DNA of 64,000 nt from Ficedula albicollis. Lineage: Eukaryota; Chordata; Aves; Passeriformes; Muscicapidae. Below are positions 37,901-51,300 of the stretch, piece after piece. The position numbers and the translations under genes are program-made. The stretch is from contig NC_021686.1 in assembly GCF_000247815.1 (NCBI RefSeq), positions 6,735,537 to 6,799,536 of the forward strand. The letters run 5' to 3'. Position 1 is the stretch's first letter. Every line of letters starts with the position of its first letter. The notes under the pieces are model-generated. The model had not been told where the DNA came from. It did no database searches and worked only from the letters and a program-made list of their open reading frames with translations.

Positions 37901-39022
37901 GTCCCTTTAGGCACTGACTAAAAGCAAAGTGCAGGGCTGATGTTACTTTCCACGGAAAGCAAACTACACAGTGATAGTACCAAAAATATATGGCAAAGTA
38001 TCTCCTTGGTTTCAAAGACTCTAGACTCCTTTGTAGCATGGCAAAAATAGAACAAATATATTGATTCTACTGCCTAATCCTCTGGTCTTAAACTTCTGAT
38101 TGCTGTAAAGCAGGGCTAGGCAAGCTCTTGGCACCTTCTGCAGACCGAATGCTTTCTTATCAAGTTCTATGGAGCAGAGAATGCTAATCCATTCTGCTGG
38201 CTGGGATATTTCAGGCAGTGGATGAGGAGAGGGAAGAGAATAAAAATAGCTTTATTATCTTAGTCCTTGAAAGGCGAAAGTGACATACAGCAGGCTTTAA
38301 AATGTTCTGTAGATAAATTTTAAAAATTAAATCTTTTTTCTTCCACACCTATATTTTTTTGTAATTTCTTTTGGGTTTGCTACATATTTTAAGGTTAGTC
38401 TGGCATGTAATGCCCTTCACAGGAAAGCTAATTCTTTTACACTGGCCAAGTCCAAATTTTCCAGGGATCTTATGGAAAAATCAGACTATTTCATGTGTCA
38501 CATGGATGTCAGCAGTAGACTTCATGTTGTTCCTTCCCCCTCATTTCTGCCACCTTTCCCTCCTCTCCATCTAGTTTAAGGGTAGCGATGACTGTCTTCA
38601 GTCAAAGACTGATAAATAACATTTCAGATCTGCTTATTTGCCATATTAATGCAGATTGTATTTACAGTTCTGACGTGGCCTGAGCTGTACTCTGCAAATA
38701 AATTGTCAGATCCAGTGCAGCATTTCAGAAACTTATCATCACAAGAGAGTCTTCCTTCCAAATTTATAAATGTAGATATTAAACCTAGAGAGAGATGGTG
38801 TCTAAAAATACAAATGAATCATTTTTATTTGAAAATATCAGCATCTGTTGAGACTGCAGCATTAAGGTTTAGTTTGGAACTGGTCCAGGCAAAATAAATC
38901 TTTACAACTGAAGGACAATATGACAGCAGAGATAGATCTAAGCATTAGGAACCTAGTAGTTATTTTTCCGTAAATTACAGAATTTTAGATCTCATACAAG
39001 TTACTTTTGATCTGGACTTTTT

Positions 39023-39177
39023 AGTACATTTGGAGTTAAACATTATGTAGTCAAGAGAGGAAAGGGGAAAAGAGTTAATCTTGAAGATATGTTGTTCTAA
39101 GTACATTTGGAATTAAACATTATATAGTCAAGAGAGGAAAAGGGAAAAGAGTTAATCTTGAAGATATGTTGTTCAAA
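39023..39177. repeat. Two-copy tandem duplication, offset 77 bp
   Basis: AGTACATTTGGAGTTAAACA through AAGATATGTTGTTC occurs at 39023 and 39100 with a few substitutions. Confidence 0.92.
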
Positions 39178-41131
39178 GTCATAACCCTGTAAAAGATAGA
39201 ATTAAAATACATTCTTGAAAAAAGAACTAACAGAACTACAGAACTGTGAAAATTTGCATTTTATTTTATTAGTTTGTCTTTGATTTGAGGTGTTATATGT
39301 TTTAATTAAAAACATCTCCATTGCCTGAGTGCATGAAGTATTGAACACAGTATCTATATTGGTAGAGCCAATATAGCTTGACCTACCATCTGTGTGTAGG
39401 GCAGATGGAATACAACCAGAAAGCACATCAGAACAACACAGCTCAATATTTATTTGATTCCAAGTCCAATCCAGTTCCTTTCTTGAACCAAATAGTCTGA
39501 AAAACGGAAATGAAATTTCAGATTGCAAACCAGCGACTTTTGATTGGATAAATCTGCTCCTCCTAGAGACTTTCCTATTTTTTAAAATACATTTGCTGTT
39601 ATTTTAATAAGGACAGAAAAATCTTTCATTGTAAAAAGCCTACAGAGGGGAGAGAGAAAAAACCATAAACATTTTTGAAGGATACATTAAATAAATTAGA
39701 TACATAGATCAGATTTCTGGAAAGAAAAAATGTTTGTTTGCTTCTCTTCATTTTTCATTCTCTTTTTACCCAGAGAGCTTTGATCATGACAAACTGAATT
39801 CAGTTGTCTCAGCAGAAAGAAATAAGTCATTAATGAATTTAAATCCTGAGGAAATTCTTCTGGCTTCAAAAATAATATTACAGTTGTTGGCAGTGAATGC
39901 TTTTGTATTGGCCATTATTTGTTTATCATTCAAAATTGCTAACTTTGATACATGTTAATCAGATTGCTTTGGATACATGGTAATATATCACCAGGTACTG
40001 TTCAGCAGCAAATTATGAAGGCACTCCAATTCCTGTGGTGGACTGGGTGTAACCAGCCACTGAGAAGAAAGGTCAAATTTACACTGACTTACCTCCTGGG
40101 GAAAAAAGGTAATGGAATGGGAGATGAAATGCTGGTAAACAAGTTTTCCTCAACACTCCCTTACACACCACCACAAGTGCTTGGACATTCAAGCCCAGAT
40201 GCTGACTTTATTCCCTTCAGCAAGCACTGCTACAGCCCCAGAGAAAACTGCATAATATTTTATGTGTATAACTCAAAGAAAGAAATTGATTAATGAGGTC
40301 TAGAGGAATGTGTAGATTTTTCTCCTTCACCACTCAGTCCTTCTTCTGGACTGACTTCTGTGCATTGATTTTTTTTTCTGTTCAATCAATTTCATTTTAA
40401 ATTGCTTCTAGCCGTTATTTTGTTGCTACAGGAGCTTCCACAGTTTCTCTAAGCTATACTGATGTGCAATTATCTCACTATTCAGCTCCTACTGATAAAC
40501 CCATGACACTGAAATCACCTTGCTCTAAATGTTTTCATTTCTCCCACTTTCTTTTCCTGGTGCCTTGTAGTAGTGCTACAAAAACCTTCCATGCCCAGTG
40601 GTCTTAATACATTCTGGACTTACTTTATTTACTGAATTTTTCTTTACCTTTGTTTTTCTCCATATATATTCAGGGTATAATTAAAACTGTCATTTCAGTC
40701 TCCTTATGCTACTGAGTTGCTTCAATAACACTTTTTACTCTGTTAGTTTTCAAATTATTCTGTCAAAACCTGCTTGAAAGATCCTCTTTTGATTCTCCTA
40801 CTTTTATTCTCCAAAACCTTTCCTAACCTACCCCTACCTTATTTTCAGGTCATACTCTCAATTTATGTGCTCCTAGAGCTGATTTGCTGTTTGTGCATAT
40901 CGAACTGTTCAGCAAGCTCCACTGTTCAACTCTGCAGCCTGCTGTTTCCTTCCCTATGCTTATCATAAAGAGAACGGACTCTTAAAAAATTATTTAATGG
41001 AATATTGTCAAATATTTACTTAAAATTCTACCATTTGGTTTTAAAATACAGCCAGTCTATATAGTTGCTGCTGTTGCACCCACATCACTGCCTATTGTGC
41101 TGATCTTTCTTTTCTCATCATTCTCTGTTGC

Positions 41132-41266
41132 CTCCTGCCTTCAAGAAGAAGTGAGTTTACAGCATTTAAGATTCACGTGTGTACCTTCTGAATCTCCTGC
41201 CTTCAAGAAGAAGGTGGGGGCAGCTGTGAGTTTACAGCATTTAAGATTCACGTGTGTACCTTCTGA
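41132..41266. repeat. Two-copy tandem duplication with a short insertion
   Basis: CTCCTGCCTTCAAGAAGAAG and GAGTTTACAGCATTTAAGAT with TCACGTGTGTACCTTCTGAA occur twice (41132 and 41194). The second copy has an extra GTGGGGGCAGCT-like segment. Confidence 0.9.
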
Positions 41267-42069
41267 AGCCACCAGAAACACAGCAAATAACACTATTTAC
41301 AGGACAGAATAGCCCTGCTATTCCTTCTTGGTACAGAAGAAGCTAATGTTAGATTAAACAAGACATGCTTTTGAACAGAATCTCAAACCAGCTTCTCCTT
41401 CTGCCTTTCCACCTGAGTTCAGAGATAGCCAATGGTTTGAACTCTTGCTCAAACCTGCAAATGATGCACATAAACTTGTATTTCACTTCCAAAGAGGGCG
41501 CCAAATCAGTTAATAGCTTGCTAATAACTGCAGGGTTATTGAGAACATTAGTGTTTGTATACTTGCTGGGGCCTTTTACAGAGGCATGCAAAGGAGAAGC
41601 AGTAATAAGCAGCAATATTTAGCCAGAACATGTGCCATATTGAATTGCCAGTATGCCAACCTTGACTGATTTCCTGTCAAAGAAAGAGAAAGCACAATTC
41701 TCACTTCCTCCCTTGAGGTTGTCAGCACACTATTAACTTGAGAAAGTTTAAAAATCAGCAATCAAATGGTTAGTCTAGGACAAAACAAGGAAACATCTGT
41801 CAAAATAATAACGACAATACTCAGTCCTTGAAATGAATCAGCAGACTTCTGGAAACCTATTGAGTCCATTATTCCCTGCTGTTTTGCATTCTTCTAAAGG
41901 ATCATGGTAAGTAAGATTAATAAAAATTAAGGGTTTGCAGTGGATATATTAATTGGAGATAGGCTGCTTGCTTGCATAGAGCTACTTATGAAGCTGTGAG
42001 ATGCTACCAAGGTAAAACACTTCATGCAACTGTGAGAGTGTCAGAAAAAACAGATGTACAAGAATTAAC

Positions 42070-42300
42070 AGTCACAAGTTGCAGCAAGAAATTTTTTGTT
42101 AAATCATTAAAAAAGAATTCTTCACAGTGAGGGGAAACACTGGAACATACTGAAAGTGAGGCTGTGCAATCTCCAGCCTGGAAGATACTCAAAACTTGAC
42201 TGGACAAGGCCTTGAGCAATCTGCTCTAACCTTGAAATTTGCCCTGCTCTCAGAGGTGGGTTGGACTAGAGACCTCCTGAGCTACCTCACAGCATGAATG
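42070..42300 (+). mobile_element. CR1 LINE fragment, 3' end
   Basis: Landmarks include TCTTCACAGTGAGGGGAAAC, CTCCAGCCTGGAAGATACTC, GGACAAGGCCTTGAGCAATC and GGTGGGTTGGACTAGAGACC. Old, 5'-truncated, plus orientation; the ends are approximate. Confidence 0.8.
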
Positions 42301-45300
42301 ATTGCCACTGTACGCCTGTTATTGAGCGAATGAACCATCTCCTCTGTTTGATTTATGATACTCTTTTATATTCTTTAGACTGAAATTTGTCTTTATAATC
42401 ACTTATTCTCTATTCCCTCAGCTCATGCCAAACTACAGCCCCATCTTCCTTCTCTGCAGTTCTACTGCCTCCTAGAAATTTCCCATTTGCACATGTTTAG
42501 AAGCATAGTTTTTAACCTGCTGTGCCAGATACCTTGATTTCTACTATTTACACAACAGAACAAAAGCAGAATTAATTGTGCTGGAATACCAGAGGTAAGA
42601 TATTTTATTATTCTTCAAGACTAAACAGTTGACACTACTAGGATGTGGGTGACCATTTACACCTGGACTGGAGAAGATGGTAGGGTCATACCACAGTAAG
42701 GATATAAATGTCTTTATCATATAGATCAGCCAGTGATTTTCAAGAAAATCTTTCTTGTCTTTCATACATGGAATACCTGAGTACCACAGAATTTTTAGAT
42801 GGTGGCAACTGCAGATGTTTTATGTGGCAGGGAAATGAAAGTATAAAGAATTTTTCTCATGAATACGTTACTAGAGGGATATTAGAGATTAAAGCAGGAA
42901 GATGTGGAAGGCTGGCCCATCAGAAGGGTTTGGGCAAAGGGAGAGCAGAAGTTAGAAGAATGAGAAAAACACAAAATAGTGAACACTACACAGCTTTATC
43001 TCAACTATGTCCTTTTGGACACACATTCAATTTTTCAACTGCAACCTTGCAGAAGAAGCAGCAGTTGAAATTCCCCATTCTTGCCCATCTGTATAAAGTG
43101 CTGTCATATTATTCAGAATTCCATCACAAAACATAAACCCACAAAGATTTCACCTCCTAAAGCTCTCCTTAGGGTTCCCATAGTGGAATGCACTAAAAAT
43201 CAGCTCCATGTGTGATAGGATGTTTAACCCTCACTAGAAACAATGGTGAGGTTCCAAAGCTCACATTGGCCAAAACGGAAGAATGTATGTCATTGTCCTA
43301 GCTAATAAGCAGAGTCACTTCTGCTGAATTTAACAAAAAAGGGCTTTGGTTTTGTCTCTTAAAAATGGTTAGCTTTACATCCTGTGCTAGCAAGTACACA
43401 TTTTCTTTAGCATCTAGCACTTTTTTTTTAAGAAAAGGAAAAAAGGTTTCAGCCTTGACAATTTCTTATATGTATAAAGGATGGAAATGCCTCTCATTGA
43501 ACAATCCTTCCATTGATTGTCAGCCTAGATATTTGAGTCTTGCAGCCTAGATTACCATACTGAGTTTTGGAATAGTTAATTTTTCTGTGAATAAGACCTG
43601 ACAGTCATCAAAACCACCAGGATATCTGCATTTAGTCCTGTAAAGGACTAAAAAAACCAGCTCTGTTTATTGTGGAGATGATTCTAGGGTACCATACAGT
43701 GCTGCCACAATGCATCTGCATTCCCCCTTGGCTGGTTGAGTTGCACAGCCATTCTTGAATTATCATCCTTCAACTGCCATATCCCACTTCAGAGCCCTGG
43801 GAAGAATTTAATCACTGTCTCTTCCCACTGAGGGCTCAACATCAAAGAAAATGCAAAAGCAAATACAAAGGAATAAAAGGTCAAGTCAGCTAAAGCTGAC
43901 TCACAGACACAGGAAAGGGAATGCTAATCCTTGCTTAGAAATTGTTAGTGCATTTCCCTTTCTGCCAGCAGCAATATTTTAGGCAATTCTTAAAAAAGGG
44001 TGCCCAGAGCATGAAAATCCTCCTGCTACTCTGAATGTCTGACATGAACTGAATGCCTGTTGAAGCACTTGCTCGCACGCACAGAATCAGGCACTGCACT
44101 TCAACCACAGGCACATGAGACTGTCCGGCTCACTGCACACTGTTGATCCAACACAGAACAGACACCCTAAAGGTTTCTGGAAATATCATGAGACAACCAG
44201 TATTTTTAACCTAGTTACATCCACTACTTTATGTAGCTACCAATACAGCCAGGAAGAGTAAAAGATGAGGATCTTAGTATTTCCTTAAAATGAACAGCCT
44301 ATTGAAATGTAATTATAATTTGGAATTATGAAGCTATGCAATCAGCTTCTGTCCAACTTTGGGATAAAAAGTGGTATCCATCTGATTAGTGCCAAAATGC
44401 AGAGATGAATAGTTAGGGCTGCCATGCCAACTTCGAAGAGTACTAGCTGCAGAAATATGCAAGAGTAAGTTGGTGGATGCTCTTAGAGAATCCGGCAGAT
44501 TGCAATTTTTCTGTTCTTGAATGATTTTCTTCATTTCATAGATAACAGAACTGCTTATTTTAATTTAACAAGCAGCAGTTTGTGTGCTGAATTGAATGCT
44601 ATGTAGTTTTTTCCTAGTGCCCATTTAGGTAAGCAGCTGTCCAGGGCAGCTAATGGGTCATTGCAGGCAGTCTAGGGTTAGAGACTGAGTAGAACTGAGT
44701 GCAGAACAAGCGAGAGAAAAATCAAGTAAATCCAGTTACTTAACTTCTAACATTTAAAATTAAAATACCAGTATTGTGTTACTGTGGCAATCCTTATAGT
44801 CCTCATTATTTTCAGAGAACTTTAAGTTCAGTTCCTTGCAGTTTGGTCATTCCAGTAACATTTATCTAAGCATTTCTATTCCAATAGCCTCCTCTTTTAG
44901 AGGTTTTATAACTCACCTACCTAAAAAAATATACTTCAGACTCACAAAGTACAGTCTCGTTTTCTTGGTATTACTTATGAATACAGCACAAATTTTATTT
45001 TAAACCAATTCCACATTAGTTCACAGCTGAGTAAGAACCATAATTACAGCTCTTTCCCTTTTTTTGTAGGCACTTCTGTATTGGAAGTGAGAGGTGAAGC
45101 AAAAACTAGGAGGAAGGGCAAATGCAGTATCTACTAAGAGTGAAAATGCCTTTAGTGCATTGGCATAACAAAGTCTCTTTAGAACTTGGAAATTGAAGAG
45201 TGCAAAAAACTCACTTAGAACACAAATATGTTTAGTCTGCCTTGAAAAGAGTACAACAGAGTAGCAGCAAGCTTCCTCCTATAAAAGAGTTGATAAATGT

Positions 45301-48300
45301 TTATGAAGTTTCTGTGTACACCAGGCTAGGATGGCTGGCTGCATAGTAACTGCAGCTAAGTGTTTCAAGTTGACTCTTCCATGCTGCTAAGGAATCTCTT
45401 TGTTGTACCTTTACTTAAACACAGCTCCAAGGTTTCAGTTGGCAGCTGGGATTTAGAGCACGCTGCACATGTCACCTGAAGAAGCATCGTGTTCAGCATC
45501 TCTAGCTGAACAAACCTGGGCCACAAGCAGTGACCTAGACAGTGCAAAGCTGTGAGTAAAAAACCCACTGCTGCTCAGTCAAAGAAGCTTTGAATTCTTT
45601 CTACTGTTTGCATGGACATCATTACTTAGCCTCACGACATCAGAGTAAAGTTTTTGGTTAAGGAAAGGGAAAAAAAGAGGGGGAAAAAAGACAGAAAGGA
45701 AAAACAGGTTTATACTAGCTCATTTTAAATGTGGTTTTCACTGGAATACCCTCTCATGATTTCCAGTCATGGATTTTCCTTTTCTGTACAGTAAATTAGC
45801 TAACATATGAGTGTGGGCCACAGTTTCTGTCACTGGCTGCTGCTGTGTAGACAGTGACAGGTGGTGGTTTTTTTATTAGGCTATGTATTATGTAATCAGA
45901 ATACAAATGTAGGTTTGGTTTTGCTTCAGTGGAAGGATAGCTCTGGAGGAAAGGAGAAGAAAAAATTCAAATCTCTAAAACTCATACATGGCCAAAAGTA
46001 ATGTAACACAATAGAAAAGGGGTTCTACCAGAACACATGAAAAGCTTTCTCAATCTTGCTGTTAATCTTCTGAAAACATGAAAATCCCTGTTTTATTTTA
46101 AAACAGTGCAGGCAAAGACTCCCATTTATCACCCTTCTGCCACACACAAAATTGTATGCAAGGAAAGAAGTCAGCTTATTTGAGGGAACACAACCAGCCT
46201 ACACTGGAACAAAAGTATTTCTGCCAGAAACACACAGATCTGCAGAGATGGAAACTAAAGTAAAGAAAAGAAACTCTGGCTATGCACTGACACTCCAGCA
46301 AACAGAAGTAACTATTACTAAAGCAAATAGAAATATGAGATCCATATAATCACACTAGCCACATCCCTATCCAGATATCTGATAACAAGCTCCAAGAGAA
46401 GTCACACACTATATAAAGCTAAACTGCTCACAAGTTATAACTGTAAGCAGACCTAAATTGCACCCTAGTAATACCTTTTATGTTTGAATACCTACATGTT
46501 TTCTTGATTTTTCTGTCAAAAAAAAAAAGTGCACCTAAATCCAGAAGACTGTTCCCAGAATCCCTTCATGTCTGATATCCTATACCCCACCTGAAGCTAC
46601 AACAAGAAGTAAAATGGAGAGAAGCAATGTTTGGGATAATTCCCACAAGTTTATGGAGTGATACTGACACTGCCTCCCAGCGCTCTGTATTCTCCTTTGA
46701 CTTTTAAAGCATTTTTTTTGTCCTTCAGATTGCCTGTTCTCTGTTTTTCTTGCTAATATTCTTACCATAGGGTCTTTGACTCTTCAGAAGACTAAAGGAA
46801 TTAAGGGAATTGCCCTGTGTTCATAAGTAACTGCTCTCCAGCAGCAGCATTCACTGTAAGTCCTGTTATTCAATCTGCAATATCCCACAAGCCCCAATAC
46901 AGCATGTTCTCCTTGCCAGCACTCAGCCAGTGCCATGGCCAGCTGCCAAAATGGGAACAGCTACAGTGTCTAACTCTGGACATCTTGGCTGTCCAGAATA
47001 TCCACCATTAGTATAGCTGCAGTAATGAGTAATAGCAGAGAAGTTTCACAGGGAAGTCCAGTAGACATGAGACTCTTCATAAAGCAAAGAGGTCTCTAAA
47101 ATCGGGAGCAGGTATTCAGAGGGAGTATAAGAACATCTAGAGAATAGACAGGGGGGAAAAAAAGTGTCATTCTATTTAAAGGATTATATCTTTTTCCATG
47201 TAGCACAGTGAATCTGATTTCTTACAATTAATATAAACTTCAAAGAATATGCACTTCCAGTTTTGGATTTCTGAAATGAGGTAAGAAAAAAATTCAAATA
47301 TTTCCTACAAAAGTTGCCTCGCAGGGAGTAGGTGCTGACTGGAGACCACACCATAAGGAATACCATATAGGTTTTCATTTACAGAAAAATGCAGTGCTGT
47401 TTTGAGGCCCTGTGCATTCACCCTGGGGAATCTCCAGAGCACTTTGTACTGTGAGAAAGACATCTTGTCATTAATGACTAATGACTGGTGGGTAATCCTG
47501 CAGCAGTCTCTTTATCTGACAGGGCTGCACACACGGAATAACTTGCAGCACAATTACCATACTGTGGTTGCTAGGTGGCAAATGTAGTGCCTAGAAAACA
47601 TCTGATGCTGACAGTTACTGTAAACTGTTTTGTAGGAACAGCTTTACCCTGCATAAATTGTGCAATAAAGGATTTTCTAAACTAGAGCTATTCCAAACAA
47701 AAGCACCACAAAAATCACATTTATACTGAACTTTTGACATATACAACTAACCCACATTTCTCAGGATAAAAATTTATTAAAAAAGAATTTTCTAAAAGCC
47801 GAGTCAACAAAACAGCTAGGTCACTAGAGAAAAGACTGCTCTGATCCTTCCACAGTTTACAGGCACACATAACTCTGCCCTCCCAGGAGGGACTTGGCAC
47901 TGCTCAAATAAGCATCATAGCTGATGAAAGAAGGATGCAAAATTTTACTTGCAAAATAGTCAAGCACCAATGCTGACTTCTTGTGCACTGCTCACCATGC
48001 AGAGTTAACACCTTGAATTCCTCAGTCTTCAAACTCCCCCATCACTAAGGATTTGTAGATGTTGGTAGCTGTAGAACTCTCCCTAGATTCACACCCTGAA
48101 TTCTGTGATCCTTGCAGCCTTCTTCAGGAGATGTGATCCTCACTTAGTGACCAGTGCATCATCTACCACTGCAAACTTCCATTTCATATGCTCTTCATCT
48201 CTGCTACCCCTGTCTAAACCGGTCACAGAATGCTACCAACAATTAAAATGTAGCAAAAAGCACATACTCTGGCATTTAAGATTTGACACAGCTTAATGCA

Positions 48301-51300
48301 GCTACAATAGCAGATCAGCACAAATTATATCTAGCTGCAGATATTCAGAGGGAGAGTGCACCTAATCCTAACAAAGAGAAAAAAAAAATCTTTACTTGAC
48401 ACTTGAAATAGTGGAAGTAAATGGAAGAGGGGAAAGTTACAGATAAATTATGTTGCAGGAATCCGAAGGAGAGTGAAGGCCTTTGAACAAACACCATCAG
48501 AACAGCTTATGGCTCAGCTTGTAGTATAGCGAGTAATCGCTGGCATTCAGGAAATTAATCTGGAGATCTTAATTGCAATTCAAACAATTACTCATAATCA
48601 GACTGCTGCAATACTCTTCCCTAGTAGTAGATAAAACAGCTCCTTCATGTACTAAATACTGCCTATGTTAAATGTTCTGATTGCTCTGGTGCAATATTCC
48701 TGTCCTTGGTTTCATAGGTTGTGTTTACTCCCAGGAAAACAGGAGGAGTAAACAACAACATCCAGGCAAAATTTATGAGGAAACATGCAGAAAAAAAAAA
48801 ATATGACCAGAGTTATCAAGAGACTAGATGAAGCTGTCTGAATTGATTTGTCAGTTTGGGCTTAGGTTTTCAGATTATTTCCATCTTCCCTTTTTACATC
48901 ACTCAAACTCCACTTTGTCTCCCAACCACCCCTGGCTTCTCATCTAGCACCAGGCAGCTAGTGTTCATCAGATTTCTATTCTGGGTAGGTATCAGTCGTG
49001 TAGTGTTTTCTCATTTCCCCAAGAGCTGACACTTCCAGTTTGAACTGTTTACTGTGATTTATTTTCAGAAGTGCTCCTAAAATTCAAAGCAAAGTCAAGC
49101 AAATTGGCACAAATATTGAGATAACAAGGGATTTCTTTTTCTCTTTGCTACCATAGGGAAGGTTCAAATTAGGCTTTATCTGGAGAGATGTTTCACTGCA
49201 ATGCTATCTGTCACAGCAAATGCAATGCACTGGAGGACACTGTGATTTGTGCCACTGCTCTTATACTGTTTCAGGAAGCAAATACTGTGCAAAGCAGGGC
49301 TACAGGGATAAAGTCTAATACGTCAAGAAGTTCCCAAATGTTTGACTACTCAGTCTCATAGTAATCCTACTCCAATCTGAATGTCTGCTTCTGTGTGAAG
49401 GTAGCTCAAGCACACTGTGAAGCATATGGATCAAATTCTACTCTGTATGCTGAAAAGGTAAAAAAAGGTGTTGTAAACACACAAATTTGCAATCTAAACA
49501 GATTTTCTTTGGGTTTCCCCAGCTAACGTGCCCAGTACCATGTCTTGAAGACAGGAAATATGGCTCAAGTAGGGGAATCAGTAAAAAAGGAGAGGACTAA
49601 GAATCTGGTAGATGTTCAAAGTCACTTTTTATTTTATCAAATTAATTTAAAATTATAAACTTGAAAAAGAAAGCTTCAGTTTCAGTGTACAGGATGGCGT
49701 ACTTACTTATCCATATCTCCAAATTGGCCAAGGTCTATACATAAGATCCATACATAAACAATAAAACTTTTTTACAATTGGATTTTTTAATACCTGGAAG
49801 AAATAAATTACTTAATAAAATTAGTTTGTGTCACCAACTCTTCCAGAAAGTTGCTAAATCATTCCCTTTATCATTAAATGTTTCTTCATAAAATAAAGAA
49901 AACAAAAAACCAAACCACACACATAATGGTTAGCAATGTCATTTTTTAAGACAATTGTTATATTTTGGTCCCTGCTCCTCTGGACTATCTGCAGGCTATG
50001 AAGGTTACTAAGCTTGTGCTTATCTAATCTTCCATTTTTGCAGTCCTTCAGCTTCCTACTAAGAAACCAGTCAGAAGCTGATTGCAGACTGTCCTAAAAG
50101 AAAGAGACTGCTTTGCCAAATAAAAAGCATATTCTGGGCCACACTACTGATGACAGAAGGAAATAAGAGCATGTTAAGTTCATCCAGAGCAGGAAAAGGC
50201 TGCTACACATAGGAACATAAAATATGTTGGGTTTTATCCATGGATGAGAGAAGGAATGAAAATAAAAACTTTTTTGCCTCTTCTTCCAGTCTTGCAACAG
50301 GGAACAGCTTTGTTGTAAAGCTCTGTGGCAAAGTAAAATTGAAGGAAATGTTGAACCACTCTACCAAATGTGATTTCCAAATGTATATCAAGGAATCTAT
50401 TTTTCAGCATAACAGAGTTACCCATAATGCCAAGCAAACACTACTCCTGTAAAGTGAAGTGCCATACTGCCAGATCTTTCAACTAGGAAACTATCACCTC
50501 TTCTCTTACAGACTGGGCCTGCAGCCTAATTACAGAGCAACATTTGATTTTACTAAAACCTGTCTTGTGTCAAGTTTAAAATACAATCTTTTAAAATGAC
50601 TGTTGGATGCTAAGTAATAACCTGGAAGAATGGGTAACTGACTGCACCCAGATCCACGGAGTGAGCCTGAGATGCTGGCACTCTTATCAGATGCCTTTTC
50701 TCAGTAGGCTTCACAACTCTGGCAGAGAGCTGTAGAAATAACTGCTGCACAAAGGAAATGCTTTGTACCTTGTTCATCAGTTTTCAGGTACAAAAACAGC
50801 CTCCAAAGCATGAGACAAAGATGTACAACACAGCAAATTTATCTTTTTGCATATTTTGGAAGTGAATAAGAGATAGCTGCAGCTATCTCCTAGTGTTGCA
50901 GCAAAATAAAGATTATATCTTTCATTGTGAATATGATGTATAGCACTGTTTTCACCTTTTATCATCTCTGGAGTTACATATAAAAGCTGTATTTCAGGGC
51001 AGAATGCAAAGCATCCAAGCAGAAACACCTCTTGTCCCAACTTTGGTTCTATGCCAAAAAAGGGCTACAGCCTTCAGAATCCTAAATTGAAGCTTATGCT
51101 CAAATGGGTTCTAAACAATCCATTTTTCCTGGCCTGGATTCACAGTCTCTCATCATGAAGTACCACTTACAGCACTAATCAGAATTAGAGAATGCATCAT
51201 TCAATCATGCTGTCATATAAAAACTATTTTTGAGGGTTTTCTTTTAAATAGGTGTGGCGGATATTCCTAGCACTAATGCAGAAGTAGATTGATTCTACTA

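Larger units (their letters stand above)
31958..42069. other. Intergenic DNA, no gene seen
   Basis: A long AT-rich interval. Open frames are short, with no recognisable domains or splice chains. Duplications at 39023 and 41132 are listed separately. Bases about 33960-34440 are unusually free of simple repeats and could be conserved noncoding DNA, which I cannot test. Confidence 0.45.
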
